The notes under the pieces were generated by a model. The model was not told the DNA's origin. It worked only from the letters and a program-made list of their open reading frames with translations, and did not search any database. The position numbers were made by a program, and so were the translations under genes. From assembly GCF_004795015.1 (NCBI RefSeq), contig NZ_SSBI01000004.1:62001-126000 (forward strand): a stretch of 64,000 nt of DNA, given 5' to 3'. The DNA comes from Streptomyces sp. A1277. Its GTDB lineage: Bacteria; Actinomycetota; Actinomycetes; Streptomycetales; Streptomycetaceae. Shown piece by piece: positions 45,692 to 55,169 of this stretch; position 1 is the stretch's first letter, and every line of letters starts with the position of its first letter.

Positions 45692-45973
45692 TCAGACGGT
45701 CTCCGGAAGCTCCTCGAGCCCCTCGGCGACCAGCTTGGCCAGACGGTCCAGAGCGGCCTCGGCGTTGTCCGCGTCGGACGCGAGGACGATCTCCTCGCCG
45801 CCCTGCGCCCCGAGCCCGAGCACCGCGAGCATGGAGGCCGCGTTCACCGGGTTGCCGTCCGCCTTGGCGATGGTGACGGGAACGCCGGAAGCCGTAGCGG
45901 CACGGACGAAGATGGAAGCGGGGCGGGCGTGCAGGCCCTCGGCCCAACCGACGTTGACGCGGCGCTCAGCCAT
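45692..45973 (-). CDS. ptsH: phosphocarrier protein HPr
   Basis: HPr passes phosphate from enzyme I to sugar permeases of the PTS. The 93-residue protein keeps the active His15 in GLHARPAS and a serine at the regulatory place (Ser47, in NAASMLAVLGLG). Size is normal. The ATG was chosen over one five codons upstream because of domain alignment. It stands alone, away from enzyme I genes, as usual in Streptomyces. HPr has roles in sugar uptake and possibly in carbon control. Confidence 0.96.
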   Translation of the reverse strand: MAERRVNVGWAEGLHARPASIFVRAATASGVPVTIAKADGNPVNAASMLAVLGLGAQGGEEIVLASDADNAEAALDRLAKLVAEGLEELPETV

Positions 45974-46146
45974 GGTTCTGCCCTTCACGAATCAATGGTT
46001 GTCTAGACCAGTCTCTCATGTGGTGCGCGATGCTCCGGGCCGACCCGCGGGCCCTCGCGCGCCCCGCGCCGTAGCGTCGTCCGGACACCCAGACTGCCCC
46101 GGCCCCGACACCCCCGCGACCGGTGGGACGGCCGTAGGCTTTGCCC

Positions 46147-49008
46147 ATGCAGCCCTCTCCGGAGCAGAGTCCGCATCACGCCTACCCCGATCACTGGGAG
46201 GCGGACGTGGTGCTCCGCGACGGTGGCACCGCGCGGATCAGGCCGATCACCACGGACGACGCCGAACGCCTGGTCAGCTTCTACGAGCAGGTTTCGGACG
46301 AGTCGAAGTACTACCGCTTCTTCGCGCCCTACCCCCGGCTCTCGGCGAAGGACGTCCACCGCTTCACCCATCACGACTACGTCGACAGGGTGGGCCTCGC
46401 CGTCACGGTGGGCGGCGAGTTCATCGCCACCGTCCGCTACGACCGGATCGACGCGAGCGGCCGGCCCGCCTCGGCCCCCGCCGACGAGGCCGAGGTCGCC
46501 TTCCTCGTCCAGGACGCCCACCAGGGCCGCGGCGTGGCCTCGACCCTGCTCGAACACATCGCGGCCGTCGCCCGCGAGCGCGGCATCCGCCGCTTCGCCG
46601 CCGAGGTGCTGCCTGCCAACAACAAGATGATCAAGGTGTTCCGGGACGCCGGCTACACCCAGCAGCGCAGCTTCGAGGACGGCTCCGTCCACCTCACCCT
46701 GGACCTCGAACCCACCGCCGAGTCCCTGGCCGTCCAGCGCGCCCGGGAACAGCGCGCCGAGGCCCGGTCCGTGCAGCGGCTGCTCGCCCCCGGGTCCGTC
46801 GCCGTCATCGGCGCCGGCCGCAACCCCGGCGGCGTCGGCCGCACGGTCCTGCGCAACCTGCTCGGCGCGGGCTTCACCGGCCGTACCTACGCGGTGAACA
46901 GCGCCTTCGCCGCCGGCCTGGCCACCATCGACGGGGTCCCCGCACACCGCTCCCTGGGCGAGATCGGCGAACCCGTCGACCTCGCGGTCGTCGCCGTACC
47001 CGCCGACCGGGTCCCCGAAGCCGTCGCGGACTGCGGCGAACACGGCGTCCAGGGCCTCGTGGTCCTCTCCGCCGGGTACGCCGAGTGGGGCGCCGAAGGC
47101 CGCGAGCGCCAGCGCGAACTGGTGCGCCAGGCCCGTTCGTACGGCATGCGGATCATCGGACCCAACGCCTTCGGCGTCATCAACAACTCCGAAGCGGTCC
47201 GGCTCAACGCCTCGCTCGCCCCGGAACGGCCCGCCTCCGGGCGCATCGGCCTGTTCACCCAGTCCGGCGCGATCGGCATCGCCCTGCTCTCCGGCCTCTA
47301 CCGGCGCGGCGCGGGCCTGTCCACCTTCATCTCGGCCGGCAACCGCGCCGACATCTCCGGAAACGACTTCCTCCAGTACTGGTACGAGGACCCGGACACC
47401 GATGTCGCCCTGCTCTACCTGGAGTCGCTCGGCAACCCCCGCAAGTTCACCCGCCTCGCCCGCCGCACCGCCGCCGTGAAGCCGGTGGTCGTGGTCAAGG
47501 GCGCCCGGCACAGCGGCTCCACCCCGCCCGGCCACGCCGTCCCGGTCAGCCGCATCCCCGACGCGACGGTCTCCGCGCTGATGCGGCAGGCGGGCGTGAT
47601 CCGCGTCGACACGGTGACGGAGATGGTCGACGCGGGCCTGCTCCTCGCCGACCAGCCGCTCCCGGCGGGCGGCCGCGTCGCGATCCTCGGCAACTCCGAA
47701 TCCCTCGGGCTGCTCACGTACGACGCCTGCCTGGCCGAGGGGCTCCGCCCGTGCCCGCCGATCGACCTCACCACCTCCGCGACCCCGCAGGACTTCCGGG
47801 ACGCGTTGTCGGCGGCGCTGGCCGACGGGGCCTGCGACGCCGTGATCGTGACGGCCATCCCCTGGGTCGGCGAGAACGGCGAGGCGGAGTCGGGCGACGG
47901 CGAGGTCCTGGCCACCGCCCTGCACGCGGCGGCCACCGCCGGTCCCGCCAAGCCGGTCGCCGTGGTCCACGTGGAGATCGGCGGCCTGGCGGAGGCGCTG
48001 TCCGCCGCCACCAGCACCGTGGCCCAGCAGCGCCCGGCCTCCCAGCCCTTCACCGCGGCGCAGGGAGGCCCCGCGCCGACGCCCGCCACGGACGGCACCG
48101 CCCCCGAGGCCCCCGAAGGAACCCGCCCGGTCGGCCGCATCCCGGCCTACCCCGCCGCCGAACGCGCCGTCCGGGCCCTCGCCGAAGCCGTGCGGTACGC
48201 CCAGTGGCGGCGCCAGGCCGCGGTGCCCGGCAAGGTGCCCGACTTCCTGGACGACACCATCGACGCGCAGGGCGCCGCCGCCCGCATCGACGCCCTGCTC
48301 GGCCAGGACCCCGACCCGCGCGGCCGGCCGCTGGGCCACGACGAGGCCCGCGAACTGCTCGCCTGCTACGGCATCGCCGTGCGCCCCACCCTGCCGGCCC
48401 CCGGACCCGAGGAGGCGGTGGCCGCCGCCGGGCGGCTCGGCTACCCGGTGGCACTGAAGACCACCGCCCCCCATCTGCGCCACCGGGCCGACCTCGGCGG
48501 CGTACGCCTCGACCTCGACAGCGAGGCCGCACTGCGCCGCGCGTACGGCGACCTGACCGAACTGCTCGGCAAGCCCGCGGAGCTGCGGCCCGTCGTCCAG
48601 GCCATGGCCCCGCGCGGCGTCGACACCGTCGTACGGGCCACCATCGACCCGGCCGCGGGCGCCGTCCTCTCCTTCGGCCTGGCGGGCGCGCCCTCCGAAC
48701 TCCTCGGCGACACCGCCCACCGCCTGGTCCCGGCCACCGACCGGGACGCCGCCGAACTGATCCGGTCCATCCGCGCCGCTCCGGTCCTCTTCGGCTGGCG
48801 CGGCTCGGCGCCGGTGGACACCGCCGCGCTGGAGGAGCTGCTGCTGCGGGTCTCCCGGCTGGTCGACGACCACCCCGAAGTGGTCTCCATCGCCCTGGAG
48901 CCCGTCGTGGTCTCGCCCCAGGGGCTCTCCGTCCTCGGGGCGAGCGTCCGCCTCTCGCCGCCCCCGGCCCGGAACGACCTCGGCCCGCGCCGCCTGTCCA
49001 ACTACTGA
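46147..49008 (+). CDS. patA: protein lysine acyltransferase of PatA type (GNAT + NDP-forming acyl-CoA synthetase-like)
   Basis: The 953-residue protein begins with a GNAT acetyltransferase domain (about residues 20-190: YYRFFAPYPRLSAKDVHRF, VQDAHQGRGVASTLLEHI). It is followed by a CoA-binding/ligase-like region (about 215-640: SVAVIGAGRNPGGVGRTVL, FTQSGAIGIALL, SAGNRADISGNDFLQYWYED) and an ATP-grasp part (about 720-940: LACYGIAVRP, PVALKTTAP, GVDTVVRATID). This order, GNAT first, is the one reported for S. lividans PatA, which switches off acyl-CoA synthetases by acetylating a lysine. The ligase part is probably a sensor rather than active. The ATG was chosen over an upstream TTG. Confidence 0.85.
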   Translation: MQPSPEQSPHHAYPDHWEADVVLRDGGTARIRPITTDDAERLVSFYEQVSDESKYYRFFAPYPRLSAKDVHRFTHHDYVDRVGLAVTVGGEFIATVRYDRIDASGRPASAPADEAEVAFLVQDAHQGRGVASTLLEHIAAVARERGIRRFAAEVLPANNKMIKVFRDAGYTQQRSFEDGSVHLTLDLEPTAESLAVQRAREQRAEARSVQRLLAPGSVAVIGAGRNPGGVGRTVLRNLLGAGFTGRTYAVNSAFAAGLATIDGVPAHRSLGEIGEPVDLAVVAVPADRVPEAVADCGEHGVQGLVVLSAGYAEWGAEGRERQRELVRQARSYGMRIIGPNAFGVINNSEAVRLNASLAPERPASGRIGLFTQSGAIGIALLSGLYRRGAGLSTFISAGNRADISGNDFLQYWYEDPDTDVALLYLESLGNPRKFTRLARRTAAVKPVVVVKGARHSGSTPPGHAVPVSRIPDATVSALMRQAGVIRVDTVTEMVDAGLLLADQPLPAGGRVAILGNSESLGLLTYDACLAEGLRPCPPIDLTTSATPQDFRDALSAALADGACDAVIVTAIPWVGENGEAESGDGEVLATALHAAATAGPAKPVAVVHVEIGGLAEALSAATSTVAQQRPASQPFTAAQGGPAPTPATDGTAPEAPEGTRPVGRIPAYPAAERAVRALAEAVRYAQWRRQAAVPGKVPDFLDDTIDAQGAAARIDALLGQDPDPRGRPLGHDEARELLACYGIAVRPTLPAPGPEEAVAAAGRLGYPVALKTTAPHLRHRADLGGVRLDLDSEAALRRAYGDLTELLGKPAELRPVVQAMAPRGVDTVVRATIDPAAGAVLSFGLAGAPSELLGDTAHRLVPATDRDAAELIRSIRAAPVLFGWRGSAPVDTAALEELLLRVSRLVDDHPEVVSIALEPVVVSPQGLSVLGASVRLSPPPARNDLGPRRLSNY

Positions 49009-49098
49009 CCGGGACCGACTGGAGACCGGCTGGACCCGGCCCGCACGGGGGCGCCGCGGCGTCCCCGGCAGCCATCCGTCCCCCGTAGGATGGTCCCC

Positions 49099-49695
49099 AT
49101 GGCTAAGACCGGTACGACCACCCAGGGGCTGCGCGCGGCGATCGAGCGCAGCGGCTACTACCCGGCCCTCGTGGCCGAGGCGGTGGAGGCCGCCGTGGGC
49201 GGTGAGCCGGTCTCTTCGTACCTGGTGCACCAGGAGACGACGTTCGACTCCAACGAGGTGCGCCGGCACGTCACGGTCCTGGTGCTCACGGACACCCGCT
49301 TCATCGTCAGCCACACCGACGAGCAGAACGCCGACACCACCTCCCCCTCGCCGTACGCCACCACCTCCACCGAGTCGGTCAAGCTCGACCGGATCTCCTC
49401 GGTCGTGGTCAGCCGGGTCGTCGCCAACCCGGAGAAGTACGTCCCGGGCACGCTGCCCCGCGAGGTCGTCCTGACCATCGGCTGGGGCGCGGTCTCCCGG
49501 ATCGACCTGGAGCCCGCCGCCTGCGGCGACCCCAACTGCGAGGCCGACCACGGCTACACCGGCAGCTCCACCGCCGACGACCTGAGCCTGCGGGTCAGCG
49601 AGGCCGGCGACGGCCCGGACACCGTGCGCCAGACCCTCGCCTTCGCCCAGGCGCTCTCCGAGGCCACGGCCGTGACCGCGGCGGCCGGCCGCTGA
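49099..49695 (+). CDS. DUF5998 protein
   Basis: The 198-residue soluble protein has a conserved actinobacterial pattern: LRAAIERSGYYPALVAEAVE at the start, then LVHQETTFDSNEVRRHVTVL, SVKLDRISSVVVSRVV and ACGDPNCEADHGYTG. Function is unknown. The ATG was chosen over one three codons upstream. Its stop codon overlaps the start of the phosphodiesterase gene by one base (TGATG), so the two proteins are probably made together. Confidence 0.8.
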   Translation: MAKTGTTTQGLRAAIERSGYYPALVAEAVEAAVGGEPVSSYLVHQETTFDSNEVRRHVTVLVLTDTRFIVSHTDEQNADTTSPSPYATTSTESVKLDRISSVVVSRVVANPEKYVPGTLPREVVLTIGWGAVSRIDLEPAACGDPNCEADHGYTGSSTADDLSLRVSEAGDGPDTVRQTLAFAQALSEATAVTAAAGR

Positions 49696-50882
49696 TGGAC
49701 CAGCCGGCCTGGCAGGACCCCGTCCTGCTGCCCGTCGACTCGGCCCCCGTCCCGGAGTACGGCAGCGGCTCGCTCGCCGATCTGCTGCCGACGCTCCTCG
49801 CGGGCCAGGAAGTGCCCGGCTTCACCGCCGCGATCGGTGAGCTCACCCCCGCCGACCGCAACTGCGTCTTCCTGATCGACGGCCTCGGCTGGGAGCAGAT
49901 CAAGGCCCACCCCGACGAGGCCCCGTTCCTGCACTCCCTGCTGCCCACCTCGCGCGGCGGCACGGGGAGCCCGATCACCGCAGGCTTCCCGGCCACCACC
50001 GCGACCTCGCTGGCCTCGGTCGGCACCGGGCTGCCCCCCGGCGAGCACGGCCTTCCCGGCTACACGGTCCGCAACCCGGAGACCGGCGAGCTGATGAACC
50101 AGCTCCGCTGGAACCCGTGGACCCCGCCGAAGGCGTGGCAGCCCTATCCCACCGTCTTCCAGCTCGCCGACGCGGCCGGAGTCCGTACCGCCCAGGTCTC
50201 CGCACCCGCCTTCGAGCAGACCCCGCTGACCAAGGTCGCGCTCAGCGGCGGCTCGTTCCTCGGCCGGCTCACCGGCGAGGAGCGGATGGACACCGCCGCC
50301 GAGCGGCTGGCCGCGGGCGACCGCTCGCTCGTCTACACGTACTACAGCGAGGTCGACGGCAAGGGGCACCGCTTCGGCACCGACTCGGACGCCTGGCGCG
50401 GACAGCTGATGTACGTCGACGGGCTGGCCCGGCGGCTGGCCGAGCAGCTTCCGCCGCGCTCCGCGCTCTACGTCACCGCCGACCACGGGATGATCGACAT
50501 CCCGTTCGACGAGCAGTCCCGGATCGACTTCGACGAGGACTGGGAGCTGAGCGCGGGCGTCGCGCTGCTCGGCGGCGAGGGCCGCGCCCGGCACGTGTAC
50601 GCGGTCCCGGGCGCCGAGTCGGACGTGCTCGCCGTGTGGCGCGAGGTGCTGGGCGAGCAGTTCTGGGTGGCGAGCCGGGACGAGGCCGTCGCGGCGGGCT
50701 GGTTCGGCCCCCGGATCGACGAGCGGGTGTACGGCAGGATCGGCGACGTGGTCGCCGCGGCCCACGACGACGTGGTGATCACCGCCTCCCGCAACGAGCC
50801 GAACGAGTCGGCCATGGTCGGCATGCACGGTTCGATGACCCCCGTCGAGCAGCTCGTCCCGCTCCTGGAAGTACGCTCGTAG
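49695..50882 (+). CDS. alkaline-phosphatase-fold phosphodiesterase / nucleotide pyrophosphatase
   Basis: The 395-residue enzyme belongs to the type I phosphodiesterase/nucleotide pyrophosphatase group. Metal and nucleophile sites are visible: VFLIDGLGWEQ (Asp, about residue 57), AGFPATTATSLAS (Thr nucleophile, about 97), YYSEVDGKGHRFG, YVTADHGMIDIP and a late MVGMHG histidine. No signal peptide is seen. Substrate is unknown. Translation is coupled to the DUF5998 gene. Confidence 0.88.
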   Translation: MDQPAWQDPVLLPVDSAPVPEYGSGSLADLLPTLLAGQEVPGFTAAIGELTPADRNCVFLIDGLGWEQIKAHPDEAPFLHSLLPTSRGGTGSPITAGFPATTATSLASVGTGLPPGEHGLPGYTVRNPETGELMNQLRWNPWTPPKAWQPYPTVFQLADAAGVRTAQVSAPAFEQTPLTKVALSGGSFLGRLTGEERMDTAAERLAAGDRSLVYTYYSEVDGKGHRFGTDSDAWRGQLMYVDGLARRLAEQLPPRSALYVTADHGMIDIPFDEQSRIDFDEDWELSAGVALLGGEGRARHVYAVPGAESDVLAVWREVLGEQFWVASRDEAVAAGWFGPRIDERVYGRIGDVVAAAHDDVVITASRNEPNESAMVGMHGSMTPVEQLVPLLEVRS

Positions 50883-50940
50883 CCCTGCCGTTCCGCCCCG
50901 CCCGCCCGCTCCGCCCGTCCCGAAAGGTGCTCAACCCCTC

Positions 50941-51591
50941 ATGCCCGAGCTTGTGTTCTTCTCCGGAACGATGGACTGCGGAAAGAGCACGCTGGCCCTT
51001 CAGATCGGCCACAACCGCTCGGCCCGGGGCCTGCAGGGCGTGATCTTCACCCGGGACGACCGGGCGGGGGAGGGGAAGCTGTCCTCCCGGCTGGGCCTGG
51101 TGACGGAGGCGGTCGAGGCGGACGAGGGCATGGACCTGTACGCCTACCTGGTCGCCCAGCTGTCCAAGGGCGCCCGGGTCGACTACGTGATCGTGGACGA
51201 GGCGCAGTTCCTGGCACCCGCCCAGATCGACCAGCTGGCCCGGGTCGTGGACGACCTGGAGATGGACGTCTTCGCGTTCGGCATCACGACGGACTTCCGC
51301 ACCAGGCTGTTCCCCGGCTCGCAGCGGCTGGTCGAGCTGGCCGACCGGATAGAAGCCCTCCAGGTGGAGGCCCTGTGCTGGTGCGGGGCCCGCGCCACCC
51401 ACAACGCGCGGACGATAGACGGCGAGATGGTCGTCGAGGGCGCGCAGGTCGTCGTCGGCGACGTGAACCGCACGGCGGGCGAGGTCGGTTACGAGGTGCT
51501 CTGCCGCCGTCACCACCGCCGCCGCATGACTGCCGCGTCCGCGCAGGCGGGCGCGCTCTCCCCGGACGTCCTGCCGGTCTCCTCCGCCTGA
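50941..51591 (+). CDS. tdk: thymidine kinase
   Basis: Thymidine kinase phosphorylates thymidine for DNA synthesis from salvage. The 216-residue protein has the P-loop GTMDCGKST (about residues 9-17), the catalytic DEAQFL (about 86), and zinc cysteines in CWCGARATHNAR and the late CRRHHR. The type is TK1-like. The ATG follows CGAAAGGTG. Broken genes follow downstream. Confidence 0.93.
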   Translation: MPELVFFSGTMDCGKSTLALQIGHNRSARGLQGVIFTRDDRAGEGKLSSRLGLVTEAVEADEGMDLYAYLVAQLSKGARVDYVIVDEAQFLAPAQIDQLARVVDDLEMDVFAFGITTDFRTRLFPGSQRLVELADRIEALQVEALCWCGARATHNARTIDGEMVVEGAQVVVGDVNRTAGEVGYEVLCRRHHRRRMTAASAQAGALSPDVLPVSSA

Positions 51592-51616
51592 TCCCGGTCC
51601 GACGGCGGTCGCCCGC

Positions 51617-51796
51617 TCAGCCGGCCGCCCGCAGCGGGCATCCGGAGCCGACGCGCGCGGCGAGGTCGGCCCGCAGGGCGGCGAGGTCCGCCATCCGCGC
51701 GTCGACCAACGCGGTCTTCTCCTCGAACAGCGCGGACAGGGCCTCGGCGCTGTCGGGTGCGTCGCGCAGTTCCTCACCGGTGCGCGCGATCTCGGC
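51617..51796 (-). pseudogene. remnant of a MerR-family regulator (carboxy end)
   Basis: The open frame encodes 59 residues ending RADLAARVGSGCPLRAAG, with ALFEEKTALVDARMADLAAL before it. This is the long dimer helix and tail typical of MerR-type repressors. The frame begins right after an in-frame TAG (51797-51799), and the DNA-binding head is gone. The relic abuts another relic on the other strand. Confidence 0.65.
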
Positions 51797-51817
51797 CTAC
51801 GCGCGAGCGCGTGGTAA

Positions 51818-52199
51818 GACCTCGTCGTCACCGCCGGGTCCGCCACCCCGTGGACGTACACGCTGGTCCACACCGCGCTGTCCCGGCCCGGTGACGCGAT
51901 CGGGGCGGGCGCCCTGCCCGCCCTCGACCCGATAGAAACCCTCTACGCGAACCTGATGGGTTCGGTGGTGGCCGTCTGGGCGCTTTTGAGGATCGTCCGG
52001 CCACTGCCGGTGCACGGCCTGTACGACGGCCTCGCGCGCACGCTGTTCGCCCTGTGGCAGGCGTACGCGCCGGCCCACGGCGGCCCCGTACTGGCTCTGG
52101 CTGTTCATGGTGGCCGAAGTGGCCTTCGGCGCCGTCCAGCTCGTGCCCTGGCGCTGGGTGCGCACCCCCGTCAGCTCGCCGCCGACCGCTGGATCGTGA
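51818..52199 (+). pseudogene. remnant of a membrane protein with a frameshift
   Basis: Directly after an in-frame TAA (51815-51817) the frame reads DLVVTAGSATPWTYTLVHTA, then ETLYANLMGSVVAVWALLRI and LYDGLARTLFALWQAYAPAH. Near 52085 a shift of one base is needed to reach PYWLWLFMVAEVAFGAVQLV and PWRWV, ending at TGA 52197-52199. Together these give about three membrane segments of a small membrane protein whose start is lost. Its end overlaps the end of the VOC gene. A sequencing error could explain the shift but not the missing start. Confidence 0.65.
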
Positions 52200-52947
52200 A
52201 CACCGCGCCCTCCGGGTCCGCGACCGTCGCCACTCTGCCGCTCGGACTCTCTCTCGGGGGGCTCAGGAGCTGCCCGCCGAGCTCCGCGACCTGGCGTGCT
52301 GCCTCGTCGGTGTCGGCCACCTCGAAATACGTCATCCAGTGCGGGCCCCGGTCGCGCAGCAGGGCATGGCCGACGCCGTGCAGCGAGGCCACCGGGCGGC
52401 CTTCGAGGTGCAGGGTCTGGTAGTCGAAGTCGGCCGAGACGACGGCCTTGGCCTCGTAGCCGAAGACCGCCTGGTAGAACTTGGCGACCGTCGACGTCTC
52501 CCGGGTCACCAGCTCGTTCCAGACGGGCGTGCCGGGCGCCCCGGCCAGCGAGGTGCCCAGGTGCTGGGCCGCCTGCCAGATCCCGAAGACGGCGCCGCCC
52601 GGGTCGGACGCGATGGCCACCCGGCCCGCCTCGCCCGCGTCGAGCGGACCGACGCCGACCGTGCCGCCGCAGGCCCGGATCGACTCCGCCGTCTGATCGG
52701 CGTCGTCGGTGGCCAGATAGGTCGTCCAGGCGATCGGGAGGTGCCGGTCGGGCGGCAGCTGGCCGATGCCCGCGACCTCCTTCCCGTCGATCAGCGCCCG
52801 CACGTACGGGCCGAGCTGCTCGGGGCCGGGCCCGAACTCCCAGCCGAAAAGCTCGGCGTAGAAGTTCTGGGTCGTGCGCAGGCCGTGCACGATCAGACTC
52901 ACCCAGCAAGGTGTTCCAGGTGTACGCCGGGCGGCAGCCTCGGTCAT
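52171..52947 (-). CDS. VOC-family (glyoxalase-like) two-domain protein
   Basis: The 258-residue protein has two vicinal-oxygen-chelate domains in tandem (about residues 12-125 and 135-255). The marks are FYAELFGWEFG and FYQAVFGYEAKAV at the domain starts and DPGGAVFGIWQ and DPEGAVFTIQR at their ends. The family includes glyoxalases, dioxygenases and drug-binding proteins, so the function is open. The ATG follows AGGAG; the longer frame upstream is not real. Confidence 0.88.
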   Translation of the reverse strand: MTEAAARRTPGTPCWVSLIVHGLRTTQNFYAELFGWEFGPGPEQLGPYVRALIDGKEVAGIGQLPPDRHLPIAWTTYLATDDADQTAESIRACGGTVGVGPLDAGEAGRVAIASDPGGAVFGIWQAAQHLGTSLAGAPGTPVWNELVTRETSTVAKFYQAVFGYEAKAVVSADFDYQTLHLEGRPVASLHGVGHALLRDRGPHWMTYFEVADTDEAARQVAELGGQLLSPPRESPSGRVATVADPEGAVFTIQRSAAS

Positions 52948-53177
52948 CGTCACTCTCCTCGGACCATCGTGGTGGCCGTACGGGGGAACGGGGCGCGCGC
53001 GCCGTGGTGCGGTGCGACCGGTGTACGCCCCGTGCAGATGTTGGCACCACCGGGCGCGGGATGCGCTCCGGCCGCGCCGTCCGTTCCGGGATCTCGACGC
53101 CGGTAGCCCGGTTTGCGGCGGTATGGGAACCTCGCCGCTGTTACGGACGGCCGGGCGTCTGCGCGAGGATGGCACGC

Positions 53178-54005
53178 ATGAAGCCCATCATCTCCGCATC
53201 CGAATGTGCGAGCGAACTGGCGGGGCCACATCCGCCGGTGCTCCTGGACGTACGTTGGCAGCTGGGCGGCCCGCACGGCCGCCCCGACTACGAGGCGGGG
53301 CACATCCCCGGCGCGGTCTTCGTCGACCTCGACACCGAGCTGGCCGGGCCGGCGGGCGACGGAGGCCGCCACCCGCTGCCCGACCCGGCGGAGTTCGGCG
53401 CCGTGATGCGCCGCGCCGGAGTCCGTGCGGGCGCTCCGGTGGTCGTCTACGACGGCGGCCAGGGCTGGGCCGCGGCCCGCGCCTGGTGGCTGCTGCGCTG
53501 GGCGGGGCACCACGACGTCCGGCTGCTGGACGGCGGTCTGGCCGCCTGGACGGGGGAGCTGTCGAAGCAGACCCCGCAACCCGAGGAGGGCGATTTCGTG
53601 CCGGCGCCGGGGGCGCTGCCGCTGCTCGACGCGGACGGCGCCGCCGCCCTGGCCCGCTCGGGCGTGCTGCTCGACGCGCGGGCGGCCGAGCGCTACCGGG
53701 GCGATGTGGAGCCCATCGACCGGGTCGGCGGACACATCCCCGGCGCGGTCTCGGCCCCGACCGGCGAGAACGTGGACGCGGACGGACGCTTCCTGAGCCC
53801 CGAGCGCCTGGCCGCCCGGTTCGCCGGGCTGGGCGTGGGCGACGCCACCGAGGTCGGCGTCTACTGCGGCTCGGGCGTCTCCGCGGCCCAGCAGGTGCTG
53901 GCCCTGGAGCTGGCCGGTCACCGGGCCGCCCTCTTCGCGGGCTCCTGGTCGCAGTGGTCCGGCGACGCCTCGCGCCCGGTCGCCACCGGCCCCGAGCCCC
54001 GGTAA
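53178..54005 (+). CDS. sulfurtransferase, 3-mercaptopyruvate type (two rhodanese domains)
   Basis: The 275-residue enzyme moves sulphur from 3-mercaptopyruvate or thiosulphate to an acceptor. Two rhodanese domains are seen: the first (about residues 8-135) is inactive, the second (about 155-270) carries the active Cys in VYCGSGVSA. The CGSGV(S/T) loop is typical of mercaptopyruvate sulfurtransferase. Both domains end in the GHIPGAV element (VFVDL; VSAP). An ATG three codons upstream is equally possible. Confidence 0.9.
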   Translation: MKPIISASECASELAGPHPPVLLDVRWQLGGPHGRPDYEAGHIPGAVFVDLDTELAGPAGDGGRHPLPDPAEFGAVMRRAGVRAGAPVVVYDGGQGWAAARAWWLLRWAGHHDVRLLDGGLAAWTGELSKQTPQPEEGDFVPAPGALPLLDADGAAALARSGVLLDARAAERYRGDVEPIDRVGGHIPGAVSAPTGENVDADGRFLSPERLAARFAGLGVGDATEVGVYCGSGVSAAQQVLALELAGHRAALFAGSWSQWSGDASRPVATGPEPR

Positions 54006-54053
54006 GGGGGCCTCCCCGCAGAACCGGCGCGGCCGGTCGCGTCCGTACGGCGC

Positions 54054-54089
54054 ACGGGGGCCCGTACGCGGCTGCGTACGGGCCCCCGT
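54054..54089. terminator. terminator between sulfurtransferase gene and sepH
   Basis: A perfect 16-base-pair stem (54054-54069 with 54074-54089) with a GGCT loop separates two convergent genes. Confidence 0.9.
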
Positions 54090-54110
54090 CACGACCCCTG
54101 TTCCTTCTTC

Positions 54111-55169
54111 TCAGTCCTGCTTCTTGCGGCGCGTGCCGAAGACGATCTCGTCCCAGCTCGGCACCGCCGCCCGGCGCCCGGGCCGGACCCCGTCCGCCTC
54201 CGCCTGCCGGTCCGTCGTCCCGGTCAGCCGGTCGCGGTGGCCGGCGACCGCGCGCGGCATCAGGACGTCCGCGTACGCGGAGCCCGCGCCCGCCGAAGCG
54301 GCCGGCGGCTCCTCCGCCTCCGGCTCCTGCGCGGCCGGCTCGATGGCCGACGGCTCGGGCTGCGACGGCCGTTCCGGTACGACCATGTCGCCGCGGAAGC
54401 TCGGAACCGCCTCCAGCAGGCTGGTGAGCGAATCGCGCTCGCTCGCGGTCACCCCGCCGATCCGCTCCTCCGGCTCCGGGGGCGGCGGCGGGGCCGGGCG
54501 CTCGATCTGCCGGTCCAGCGCGCGGTCCAGCGGCCGGTCGCGCGGCAGCCGGGCGATCCGGGGGACGAACGGGAAGCTGGGCTCGGGCGCCGCGACCTCG
54601 TCCGTCTCGCCGATCAGCGAACGCGCCTCGTCGTCCACGGCCTGGACCAGCCGGCGCGGCGGGTCGTACGTCCAGCTCGCCGAGTGCGGCTCACCGGCGA
54701 CCCGGTACACCAGGAGGACCTCCCAGGTGCCGTCGTCGCGGCGCCAGGAGTCCCACTGGACGGTTTCCTTGTCGGCGCCGCGCAGCAGCAGCCGCTCCTG
54801 CACCGCCTCGCCGAGCTGGGGGCCGGTGTTCTCGCCGGGACGGCGCACAGGAGTCTTCCGGGCCCGCTCGGCCATGAAGGCGCGCTCTGCGAGGACGGGG
54901 CCCTCGAAGCGGCGGACACGGTCGACGGGGATCCCGGCGAACTGGGCGACCTCCTCCGCGGAGGCGCCGGCTCGTATCCGGGCCTGGATGTCGCGGGGGC
55001 GGAGGTGGCTCTCCACCTCGATCTCGATCTGGCCGAGCCGGGCGCGGTCGTTGCGCACGGCGGCTCGCAGCCGCTCGTCGATCGGAAGCGTGTACTCCGT
55101 GCTGTCCGCAGCCTTGAGCACCAGTCGTGTGCCGTCGTTGGAGACGGCCACGACACGCAGTTCGGGCAT
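54111..55169 (-). CDS. sepH: cell-division protein SepH (DUF3071)
   Basis: SepH helps FtsZ assemble at future septa in Streptomyces. The 352-residue protein has the DUF3071 domain (about residues 1-170), including a helix-turn-helix-like part (LRPRDIQARIRAGASAEEVA, then FAGIPVDRVRRFEGPVLAER), a Pro/Glu-rich middle (about 205-320) and a conserved basic tail (VPSWDEIVFGTRRKKQD). The ATG follows GGGAGG; the longer frame upstream is spurious. The start PELRVVAVSNDGTRLVL is the usual one. Confidence 0.95.
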   Translation of the reverse strand: MPELRVVAVSNDGTRLVLKAADSTEYTLPIDERLRAAVRNDRARLGQIEIEVESHLRPRDIQARIRAGASAEEVAQFAGIPVDRVRRFEGPVLAERAFMAERARKTPVRRPGENTGPQLGEAVQERLLLRGADKETVQWDSWRRDDGTWEVLLVYRVAGEPHSASWTYDPPRRLVQAVDDEARSLIGETDEVAAPEPSFPFVPRIARLPRDRPLDRALDRQIERPAPPPPPEPEERIGGVTASERDSLTSLLEAVPSFRGDMVVPERPSQPEPSAIEPAAQEPEAEEPPAASAGAGSAYADVLMPRAVAGHRDRLTGTTDRQAEADGVRPGRRAAVPSWDEIVFGTRRKKQD

